Shown: piece after piece, positions 6,815 to 12,924 of the stretch
Layout of the letters: each line of letters starts with the position of its first letter
Numbering within the stretch: position 1 is the stretch's first letter
DNA from: Chrysochromulina tobinii
Lineage: Eukaryota > Haptophyta > Prymnesiales > Chrysochromulinaceae
DNA length: 12,924 nucleotides
Assembly: GCA_001275005.1 (NCBI GenBank)
Contig: JWZX01001004.1
Coordinates: 1 to 12,924, forward strand
Direction of reading: 5' to 3'
Position numbers and translations under genes: made by a program
The notes under the pieces: model-generated
Database searches by the model: none
Seen by the model: the letters and a program-made list of their open reading frames with translations, nothing else
Told to the model about the DNA's origin: nothing

Positions 6815-8692
6815 TCATGAACGGTTCGCCTGCTTGAGCCGCACACGGCTCAGAAGGCTGCCCAGGCACGCTTGCATCGCCTCACACAAGGCCGCCAGCG
6901 GAGCCTCGCCATGAGTCACGCCGCTGCTCTGCGGCTGCTTGGCTGCGCTCAAGAGGGAAGGAGCATACTCGCCCGTACCTGTGGGGAGCGAGGCGCCGTG
7001 GTGAGCGCTTGCTTGCACTCAAGAGGGAAGGAGCATACTCGCCCGTACCGGTCGCATACTGCCACGCGTTGAAGGCCGAGTTGGCCGCCCGGTACTTGAG
7101 CTTCTGGAGCGCCTCGGAGAGCAGCCGTACCATCTTTTGACGCTGCCACGTGTACTCCTCCCATGAGTGGAAGCCTCCGGCGAGCTTGCGATGCAGCATG
7201 TGGCCCATGCTAGCCTGCAGCAGTTGCATGTGCCTGGCGCGGCTCTCGGCGAACAAGAGCCACGAGTTCCACCCCTTGGCCAGTTGCTGCTGGGGCAGTC
7301 GCTTCAGCGCCTGGCGGCCGATTTCGTCGATTCGCTCCGCACGCTCCTTGCGTGCGCGGCTGCTGTCGCTCATCTCGCCCTCGGGGCTGCTCGGGGGAGA
7401 TTCAATCTCGGTTTGGGCGAGATCGCACGGCGTGCCGGGCTCGGCGGTGCCTTCGAGCGCGGCGTACTGCTGGCGCACGACCCTCGCCTTCGTGGCAGCC
7501 TTTGCGCGGCATCGCTTCATGCTCGTAATCAGGGCATCGCGCTCGTGCCGTAGCTCATCGCCCTTCTTCTGCATCGCTTTGAGAGCTACACTGCATTCCT
7601 TGGCGTCGAGCCTGCCGCTGCCGTCCGCGTCGATCACGTGAAAGAGCTCAGCGGCCTGCATGTGCGCGGAGGAGTCGAGTAACAGCCCACTGACCATATT
7701 TAGAAAGTCGCCCTCGGTGAGCCCTTCCGAGCTGCTCGCAAACTGGCCCACAAAGTCCGCCGCCTTGATGCGCCGGCGCGTGCAAGCGATGCCGAGCTGC
7801 ACCTCCAGATCCGCCTCCATCTCGCGCTTCTGTTTCGTGAGCTCCGCCTCCCGCCGATCGGCCTCCTCTTCAAACCTGATGAGCGAGGCAATCAGACGCC
7901 TTTCGATAGATGAGCGAGGCAATCAGACGCAATCAGACGCGATCGGCCTCCTCTTCAAACCTCTCTCCTTCGGCCGCGTGGATGGCGAGCTCGCGTAGCT
8001 TGGTGGCTTTGACGGCGAGCCTCGCGCGCACCTGTGGGGAGAGGGGAGGGCGCCGTGGTGAGCACTTGCATGCATAGCTTGGTGGCTTTGACGGCGAGCC
8101 TCGCGCGCACCTCAGCCTTGGACAGGTTGATCGCGCAGCCGACTGCCTTCAAGTCGACTAGGATCGTCTTGAGCTCGATCGAGCTCAGCATGCCCGACTT
8201 GCCCTTGTCGTACGTGTCGAAGAACGCGTCAATCTCCTTGGTCTCGAGATCGAACGGCTCCTGCGGCCGATACTTGGCGAAGAGCGCTTTGATCCGCATC
8301 CGAAACTCGGTCTTCAGCACGCTGCCGCTGTTTGTTGGGTCCCACGCCCGGAGCTGTGCCGGCACATCGACATTCGCTTCAGCCAGAAGCTCCCGCAGCC
8401 TCTCCGCCGCCCCCTGCTTGTGAGGCTTCTTGTCGCCCTCCAGCGCTTCGGCCTCGGCTATGAGCTGGCTCGAAGTCAGCCTCGTGAACTCCGTGAGTGC
8501 AGGCGCAGCCTTGCACACGTTCTGGAGCCCGGCGAACGTGCCTCGGATGGCAACCGCAGCTGGTGGAGAGTAGAGGCCCAAGGGGGCTTCACCTTGCGGC
8601 CAGAAAGAGCGCAGCCTGGAAGATTTGATAAAGAAGCGCGAGGTCTGGCGCGGCGTCCAGATGTGGGGGGCGGCTGCAGTCGGCGACGGCAT
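6815..8692 (-). CDS. EF-hand calcium-binding protein with coiled coils and tryptophan-motif repeats, 4 exons
   Basis: Exons are 8692-8111, 8031-7961, 7875-7049 and 6978-6815, giving 547 residues. Removing the three introns restores a continuous frame. EF-hand-type loops lie at about residues 118-129 (DPTNSGSVLKTE), 162-173 (DKGKSGMLSSIE) and 300-311 (DADGSGRLDAKE, fully canonical). Charged helices at about 195-250 and 315-345 look like coiled coils. The C-terminal part has three W motifs (GWNSWLLFA, GFHSWEEYT, AFNAWQYA) spaced about 40 residues apart, a pattern like Sfi1/centrin-type or flagellar helical repeats, though I cannot assign it firmly. A calcium-responsive cytoskeletal or centriolar role is inferred. 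The start is the ATG at 8692; an in-frame extension to 8824 overlaps the 123-bp repeat and is less likely. All three introns are introner-like. Confidence 0.84.
6979..7048 (-). mobile_element. EF-hand gene intron 3, family B element with exact 32-bp duplication
   Basis: The 32-bp sequence at 6948-6979 is repeated exactly at 7018-7049. The 38-bp element between (6980-7017) reads, on the minus strand, TGCAAGCAAGCGCTCACC, then ACGGCGCC and CGCTCCCCACAG. The donor GACCG^GTACGGGCG is the start of the exon copy, and the acceptor is CCCCACAG^GTACGGGCG. The intron is 70 nt, phase 1, joining ATG to TGEYAP. Confidence 0.88.
7876..7960 (-). mobile_element. EF-hand gene intron 2, family A element with exact 23-bp duplication
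   Basis: The 23-bp sequence at 7855-7877 is repeated exactly at 7940-7962 around a 62-bp element (7878-7939). The element holds TGATTGC decamers, the CTCGCTCATC module twice and the TATCGAAAGGCGTC linker. The donor is GAGAG^GTTTGAAG and the acceptor GCTCATCAG^GTTTGAAG, 85 nt, phase 2, joining GER to FEEEAD. Confidence 0.9.
8032..8110 (-). mobile_element. EF-hand gene intron 1, family B element with exact 38-bp duplication
   Basis: The 38-bp sequence at 7996-8033 is repeated exactly at 8075-8112 around a 41-bp element (8034-8074). The element reads ATGCAAGTGCTCACC, ACGGCGCC, a C/T tract and CCCCACAG. The donor GCTGAG^GTGCGCGC lies in the exon copy and the acceptor is CCCCACAG^GTGCGCGC. The intron is 79 nt, phase 0, joining LSKAE to VRARLAV. 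Confidence 0.9.
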
Positions 8693-8807
8693 TCGCGGAT
8701 GCGCCGAAGAAAGCAGTGCAGAGCAGAGCGGGGAGCGGTGACCGAAGGAACTTGTTGTTCCCCGTCGTGAGTACGGACAGGGAGCAGCTCGCGCACGGCC
8801 GTCACAG

Positions 8808-8930
8808 GAAATTGGAAAGTTCAACCTTTTCCGATATGTTTCCTTCTAGTCCAAAAATAGAAATGTTCGTTGGCATCGCAAGCGACGCTTCTTCAGCCAT
8901 CCCCGCTCCAACTAAAGGAGACGACATGGG
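8808..8930. repeat. Exact 123-bp direct repeat, copy 1
   Basis: It is identical base for base to 9471-9593. It is visibly more AT-rich than its flanks. On the minus strand it carries an open 40-codon stretch beginning MSSPLVGAGMAEEA. This copy lies about 115 bp upstream of the EF-hand start codon. Confidence 0.95.
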
Positions 8931-9354
8931 GCTAGACGTGCAGCCATGCACCAAGGAGCACGGCCATGCGCATGGTGCGCCCAAGTTTCGAAACTTGCCA
9001 GGCGCCGTGTCGGCCGGTACGAATACGGCCGAACGAGAGCAGCAGCGTGGGTAAGGGCGGAAGGTGCCCTTGGGAGCGCTGTGGGCGCCGACACGGCAAG
9101 TCTGCCGAAAGCAGCAAGTTCGGGGAAACTTGCGGAGCGCGTATATCGCCCGCGAGGGCGAGGGGGGGGCGCGAACGGCGCGGCCTGTACAGGTGTGGGT
9201 GGGTGGGGAAGCAAGCGGCGCGTACGAGCCGACGGCTCGCCAGCGCACTTGCTCTGATCCCGTGCGCGATGCGTAGACGCCGTACGGCGCCGTTGCTCGC
9301 TCCCCTGCGCGCGCGCCATGGGTTTGAGCGGGGCCGCGGCTCCGCGATCACAGC

Positions 9355-9387
9355 GTACAATCGCACCCACCATGGGTGCGATTGTAC
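9355..9387. repeat. Perfect 15-bp hairpin with 3-nt loop
   Basis: GTACAATCGCACCCA (9355-9369) is followed by CCA and its exact reverse complement (9373-9387). It is not followed by a T run, so it is not a simple terminator. Confidence 0.9.
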
Positions 9388-9470
9388 AAATGCCTGAGGG
9401 GAGAGTGTGTGAATGAGCTTCAGAGGGAGGCCCGTCAGAAGTAGTTTAGCTACGCGGTAGCTGCACTGTC

Positions 9471-9593
9471 GAAATTGGAAAGTTCAACCTTTTCCGATAT
9501 GTTTCCTTCTAGTCCAAAAATAGAAATGTTCGTTGGCATCGCAAGCGACGCTTCTTCAGCCATCCCCGCTCCAACTAAAGGAGACGACATGGG
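9471..9593. repeat. Exact 123-bp direct repeat, copy 2
   Basis: It matches 8808-8930 exactly. This copy overlaps the 3' end of the PRMT-like gene: the stop codon of the unshifted reading frame (SFSWSGDG*) lies within it. Confidence 0.95.
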
Positions 9594-11995
9594 CAAGCGC
9601 CGCCGCCGCCCCGCGCCGCCCACGACCAGAGGCTCCATGACCAGCTCCACGACCAGCTCCACGACCACCTCCTTCATGTGCGTCCACAGCTTCATGTGCT
9701 CCTTCCGCCTCCGCAGCAGCCTCCGCAGCAGGCCCTTCGCAAGCCGCAACAGCTGGCTGCTCGTAGTACACGTCCACGTAATAGGCAGGGCAATCCGCGC
9801 CTGCCTCCACGTGGCACCGTACCTGATGAGGGAGGCCATCGGGGGCCATCGGAGGCAATCCATGCCTGCCTCCACGTGGCACCGCACCACCTCGAGCGTC
9901 GAGGGGTAATCAGAGGTGATCATAGGTAATCATAGGTCATCAGAGGCACCGTACCTCGAGCGTCGAGCCGCCCGCCAGCCAGAGCGCTGTCTCGAGCAGG
10001 CGCACGTACCTAATATGGCAAGAGCAGTGGCACTCAAGAGAGAGGCGCGAGAGCGCCGTCTTGAGCGGCCCCACGTACGAGCACTCCCAGGCTGTGCAAT
10101 CAGTTGCAATCAGTTGCAATCAGGTTTATTTACGAGCACTCCCAGGTTGTGTCCTGCGCACGCGCATGCATCGAACGGGGCCCAACCGTTGAGGGAGATC
10201 GGTGGGAGATCGGAGGCAATCAGAGGAGATCGGAGGGAGATCGGTGGGAGATCGGAGGCCGAACCAGTGGCAATCAGAGGCAACCTCACCTGCGCGTAGG
10301 CATCGAGCGTGCACGAGGCGTCGAGGTCGATACATAAGTGCAGGTGCAGACCATCAAAATAGCTCCCCTCGGCACCAACTGCCATCAGACGCAACAACCA
10401 GCAGACGCAATCAGAGGCAATCAGACGCACTCGAACGCACTCGAGCGCGACCATCTGACGCAATCAGAGGCCACTCAGGGCCAATCAGACGCAATCGGAG
10501 GTCATTAAGAGGCCATCCTGAGGCCAATCCGAGACAATTACCCACGAAGCGGCACGTGCGCTGCTGCTGGCTCGGCAATCCGATCGCAATCTCCGGCGCG
10601 TCGAACGTATACGTCTCGAACGGTTGGGGCGGCGCGATCATGTACGACGCGGGCAGCCGCTTGAGATGGTACATGCATCCGGCGGCCGCGGGGCACTCCA
10701 TCGCCCTGATGAGGGAGGCAATCAGACGCCATGAGAGCATGCACTCAAAACCAGCCAGCCATTCGACCGCGTGCGTCCGTTTCCACACCGGACTGTGCCG
10801 ACGGCGTCCGGGGGTAATCAGAGGTAATCAGAGGTAATCAGAGGTAATCACACCGGACTGTGCCGACGGCGTCCGGGGGTAATCAGAGGTAATCAGAGGT
10901 AATCAGAGGTAATCACACCGGACTGTGCCGACGGCGTCCGGGGGTAATCAGAGGTAATCAGAGGTAATCAGAGGTAATCAGAGGTAATCACACCGGACTG
11001 TGCCGACGGCGTCCGGGGGTAAAGGACGGGTAGGTGCTGTGAGCGATGAGGGACGATGAGGGGCGGTGAGGGGTGATGAGGGACGATGAGGGATGATGAG
11101 GGACGATGAGGGATGATGAGGGACGATGAGGGACGATGAGGGACGGTGAGGGACCCTCATACGAAGCAACTCAATCGCTCTCACCGACCATCGTCCGCGC
11201 CGCGCGAGGCACAAATTGGCAATTGGGGACCAGCAGACCGGCGCGTGTACGCAGCTCGCGGAGAGCTTTGACGACGCCTTCGGCTGAGGCGAGGTGCCCG
11301 AGGATTTCGTGCACTACAAGCTGCCAAATTAGGAAGGTGTCACGATTAGGACGAGGCGATGTGCTCGAGGATCTCGGGCTGTGGGGACTCAAGCTGTGGG
11401 ATCCCCAAGTAATCCGTCCCAATCAGCGCTCGTCACGCACCTCAATCTGACCGGGCAGCGCCGTTGTCGAAGAGAGGCCCTGGTATAGGGCGATCGTGCG
11501 GCCATCGCGGGCGCCAGTCGCAAGGGCGACGCAGCCTGCGGACACGCCCGGCTGCCCAACCGGCGCCGGGCACGCGAGCTCAAAGTCGTCGAGCTGCGCG
11601 CCCAGAAAGGCGAGCTGCCCGAGGAACTGAGAGCACTCCTCATCGAGGGCACCGTCGACGACAGTCCAACCATATTTGGAACGTCTTGAGGGCGCTTCGG
11701 AGCGCGCCTCGCGCTTGAGGATCTCAAGGGCGAGCGTGACCGAACGGCTCGAGTGCTCGACGCAAGCAACGAAGCTCGCGCCGCAGCGTTGCGCGATGCG
11801 CGCGAGCACCATGAACGGACCGGTGCCCACGTCCAGAACACGCCGGCCAGGCGCGGCGCGCTCCAGGGCCTCGGTGAAGGCTGCCAGCCGAGGCACGTCG
11901 GAAATGAGGCTGTGGTGTGCGCCGGCCGTGTACTGCTGATTCTTGGCCGAGACGGAGCAGCCCCAGCGAGGCACCTCGCGCAGGTCCAATCGCAT
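9556..11995 (-). CDS. Protein arginine methyltransferase-like enzyme, 8 exons
   Basis: Exons are 11995-11441, 11320-11185, 11036-10994, 10705-10542, 10378-10290, 10153-10134 (20 nt), 10009-9955 and 9822-9556, giving 442 residues with every phase matching. Exon 1 has the SAM-binding motif VLDVGTGPF (residues 53-61) and an acidic residue in VACVEHS. The junction of exons 1 and 2 builds IELVVHEILGHLAS, like the first half of the PRMT double-E loop. Exons 2 and 3 join to give ARTMVAPTRP. Exon 4 has YMIAPPQPFETYTF, like the PRMT5-type barrel. The microexon gives DTTWE, in the place of the THW loop, with His replaced by Thr. PRMTs transfer methyl groups from SAM to arginine; an active enzyme is likely but not certain. 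The C-terminus is unclear because of a probable frameshift near 9760. The ATG at 11995 has A at -3. Confidence 0.7.
9823..9954 (-). mobile_element. PRMT-like gene intron 7, two nested introner-like insertions
   Basis: One exon segment is duplicated at 9799-9823 and 9864-9888 (21 bp exact, then one mismatch), and a 15-bp piece at 9889-9903 recurs at 9953-9967. The inner element ends GGCCTCCCTCATCAG (family A); the other has GATTACCT decamers. The outer donor CTCGAG^GTACGG and acceptor CATCAG^GTACGG join STLE to VRCHVEAG in phase 0, 132 nt. Confidence 0.72.
10010..10133 (-). mobile_element. PRMT-like gene intron 6, decayed introner-like intron
   Basis: The donor GTGCTC^GTAAATAAA and acceptor CCATATTAG^GTACGTGCG join ECS to YVRLLE in phase 2. 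Inside, CCTGGGAGTGCTCGTA is repeated from the preceding exon, with CTGATTGCAA decamers between. A segment starting GTACGTGGGGCCGCTC resembles the next exon start GTACGTGCGCCTGCTC, a diverged target copy. Confidence 0.6.
10706..10993 (-). mobile_element. PRMT-like gene intron 3, family A end plus fourfold exon-segment amplification
   Basis: The donor CCG^GTGTG lies in the first of four copies of an exon segment, and the acceptor is CCTCATCAG^GGCGATGG. The 288-nt intron joins DAVGTVR to AMECPA in phase 2. The last part (CGTCTGATTGCC, then TCCCTCATCAG) is family A. Confidence 0.66.
10784..11022. repeat. Four copies of a 34-bp exon segment separated by decamer arrays
   Basis: The 34-bp copies at 10784-10817, 10849-10882, 10914-10947 and 10989-11022 are identical. 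They are separated by three to four TAATCAGAGG decamers, with periods of 65, 65 and 75 bp. On the minus strand the segment includes PDAVGTV, the end of PRMT exon 3. Confidence 0.93.
11041..11154. repeat. Decamer array (GGACGATGAG)n in PRMT-like gene intron 2
   Basis: About eleven 10-bp units of GGACGATGAG and variants (GGATGATGAG, GGACGGTGAG, GGGTGATGAG). They fill intron 2, whose donor is GTCG^GTGAGAG (11184) and whose acceptor is GCTCACAG^CACCTACC (11037). Confidence 0.88.
11321..11440 (-). other. PRMT-like gene intron 1 with a diverged exon copy
   Basis: The donor GAG^GTGCGTGACG and acceptor TTTGGCAG^CTTGTAG give 120 nt, phase 0. Inside, CGAGATCCTCGAGCACATCG resembles exon 2's CGAAATCCTCGGGCACCTCG, which suggests an old duplication that has since diverged. 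Confidence 0.5.
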
Positions 11996-12233
11996 GTTTT
12001 TTTGTCTTTGGGTTGCCCCGACAGGCGGTCCGGCGGCCCCCCCTCGTGTCCTTTTCCTGGATTATCTCCGGTGATGGGATGGCTTCTCCGTACCTGCAGT
12101 GCCCGAGTGTAATTTGGGTCCATTTTTGCAACGACACACACACGGAACACCGCCCTCTTGGAAGCCATTTATGTTGCAATGATAATACACCAAGCGTTCA
12201 AGTAGCAACGAAACACCTTTCGAGCACTATAAC
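11996..12233. other. Divergent upstream region of PRMT-like gene and tRNA-Tyr
   Basis: This region lies between the PRMT-like start codon (minus) and the tRNA (plus). It contains a T8 run at 11997-12004 and no recognisable ORF or core promoter motif. Confidence 0.5.
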
Positions 12234-12319
12234 CCCCCGATAGCTCAGTTGGCAGAGCGGAGGACTGTAGATGGTTTCAGCATATCCTTAGGTCTCGTGT
12301 TCGACTCACGGTTGGGGGA
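12234..12319 (+). tRNA. tRNA-Tyr (GUA) with 13-nt intron
   Basis: The acceptor stem CCCCCGA pairs with TTGGGGG (one G-T pair), followed by discriminator A at 12319. The D arm is GCTCAGTTGGCAGAGC. The anticodon stem is GAGGA/TCCTT with anticodon GTA at 12267-12269, and the T arm is TCGTG-TTCGACT-CACGG. A 13-nt intron (12271-12283) follows the base 3' of the anticodon, the standard position for eukaryotic and archaeal tRNA introns; eukaryotic tRNA-Tyr genes usually have one. CCA is not encoded. Confidence 0.96.
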
Positions 12320-12323
12320 TTAC

Positions 12324-12329
12324 TTTTTT
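12324..12329 (+). terminator. RNA polymerase III T-run terminator
   Basis: Six T residues start 5 nt after the tRNA-Tyr gene, the expected polymerase III stop. Confidence 0.8.
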
Positions 12330-12363
12330 CAAGCTCTCTCGGCTTCTTCCACGGCTCTAATCC

Positions 12364-12924
12364 TCAGATCCATTTCCTGTAAAGTTGGCACTCGCGAGTT
12401 CGCCTCTCGAGCCTTTCGAGCGCGAACTCCGTCGGAAACACCAGGCCCATCGCCAGCTCTCGCTCAACGGGTGGCTGCAGCGTTCCATGCAGAGGAAGCC
12501 GAGGCGCAGGCTGCATCGCCACACTCTCCTCTTCTTCCGCCCTGAAAGCAGCGAGTTGAGCTTCCATCATTGCATCATCTTCCTCTGGGTGCAGTGCAAC
12601 CGATGCAGCGCCTCCAGCACGTGGCAGCGCACCGCCGTCTGCAGGAGCGCGGCGGCCCATGAGTCGAAGCCCTTGCTGCCGCAGCCACCGAAACCGCGCT
12701 TGGAAAGGTACGTGATGAAGCGTCGGACGTCCTCGTTCACGTTCACCAGCACTGAGAGCAAGAGCTTGGCGGAGCTCCTCCTCTGCTGCTGCGGCCTCGA
12801 GCGAAAAGGCAATTTTTGCTCGGAGGTCGTCATCCATGTCATCTCCGAGAACGTCAGCAACTCGGGCGGCAGCGGCCGGCGGCGGCGGCGGCGGTGGCGG
12901 CGCCGGCGCCGGCGCCGGCGGCGG
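12364..12924 (-). CDS. Protein with ubiquitin-interacting-like motifs, 5' partial
   Basis: The frame is open from the right edge to TGA at 12364-12366. It begins with a Pro/Ala run (CCG and GCG codons), then GDDMDDDLRAKIAFSLEAA, a degenerate UIM, and EEELRQALALSAGE, which fits the UIM pattern of an acidic block, a central Ala and a Ser. UIM helices bind ubiquitin. The C-terminal part is acidic and Gln-rich (EAQLAAFRAEEEE) and ends QLYRKWI. The middle is doubtful. Between about 12775 and 12570 another frame has far higher GC3 and reads NVNEDVRRFITYLSKRGF, so a frameshift or different splicing is possible. The start lies outside the window; an internal ATG is at 12837. Confidence 0.45.
   Translation of the reverse strand, partial: PPPAPAPAPPPPPPPPAAAARVADVLGDDMDDDLRAKIAFSLEAAAAEEELRQALALSAGERERGRPTLHHVPFQARFRWLRQQGLRLMGRRAPADGGALPRAGGAASVALHPEEDDAMMEAQLAAFRAEEEESVAMQPAPRLPLHGTLQPPVERELAMGLVFPTEFALERLERRTRECQLYRKWI

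Larger units (their letters stand above)
8693..9555. other. Intergenic region between PRMT-like and EF-hand genes
   Basis: This stretch holds the EF-hand gene's upstream region, two exact copies of a 123-bp sequence and the 540 bp between them. The long overlapping ORFs in the middle part have no recognisable domains and look like GC-rich noise. Palindromes occur at 8964-8975 (CCATGCGCATGG) and 8982-8997 (CAAGTTTCGAAACTTG), with a long hairpin at 9355-9387. Confidence 0.55.

Noticed and set aside
8932-9366. 144-codon minus strand ORF between the 123-bp repeats
   Set aside because: Its composition is typical of GC-rich noise, it has no recognisable motif, and other frames are equally open.
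8808-9593. Small LTR-type element with 123-bp terminal repeats
   Set aside because: The repeats do not begin TG and end CA, there is no flanking short duplication, and no primer-binding or purine-tract site is evident.
10784-11022. CRISPR-like array (34-bp repeats with about 31-bp spacers)
   Set aside because: The spacers are themselves decamer repeats, the repeats match exon sequence of the host gene, and the setting is a spliced eukaryotic gene.
1-12924. Bacterial or viral origin of the window
   Set aside because: Multiple spliced genes, an anticodon-loop tRNA intron with a polymerase III T-run, and widely spaced genes fit a nuclear eukaryotic genome.

Overview
The window looks like GC-rich nuclear DNA from a unicellular alga. 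The sequence shows spliced genes, a tRNA-Tyr with an anticodon-loop intron, and kinesin-light-chain-type TPR, ankyrin, EF-hand and protein arginine methyltransferase (PRMT)-like proteins. A haptophyte or similar alga is my best guess, from the style of the TPR protein and the very high GC3; this is inference, not proof.

Layout. A partial, intronless TPR gene lies on the + strand at 1-1424. All other protein genes lie on the minus strand: an ankyrin-repeat gene (5112 down to 1980, 6 exons, 802 aa), a small signal-peptide protein with an internally duplicated motif (6493-5509, 4 exons, 214 aa), an EF-hand/tryptophan-motif protein (8692-6815, 4 exons, 547 aa), a PRMT-like enzyme (11995-9556, 8 exons, 442 aa), and the 3' part of a gene with ubiquitin-interacting-like motifs (12924-12364). 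An intron-containing tRNA-Tyr(GUA) sits at 12234-12319 on the + strand. I built the exon models by hand. Every model keeps frame across all its junctions, and several junctions rebuild recognisable family motifs.

The main discovery candidate is how the introns are made. Many are a short element inserted between two direct copies of the neighbouring exon sequence. The direct copies are exact and long: 38, 23 and 32 bp in the EF-hand gene and 28 bp in the signal-peptide gene. The exon copy begins at a GT (or GC) that serves as the 5' splice site, and the element ends in CATCAG or CCCCACAG, which serves as the 3' splice site. So intron = one target copy + one element, and splicing restores the exon exactly. 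Two unrelated element families occur across the four spliced genes, always in the sense orientation: family A (TGATTGCCTC decamers ending CCTCATCAG) and family B (CGCTCACCACGGCGCC followed by a pyrimidine tract and CCCCACAG). Nested insertions, fourfold amplification of one exon piece, GC-AG introns and decayed target copies suggest repeated rounds of this process. It fits the idea of introners (intron-generating elements), but with much longer duplications than I know to be usual for them.

Other notable points are an exact 123-bp repeat with unusually low GC on both sides of a 540-bp gene-free segment, likely frameshifts in the TPR gene and near the PRMT 3' end, and a run of three compensating single-G insertions in one TPR unit. 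The genes do not form an obvious pathway; what links them is the shared intron-forming elements.
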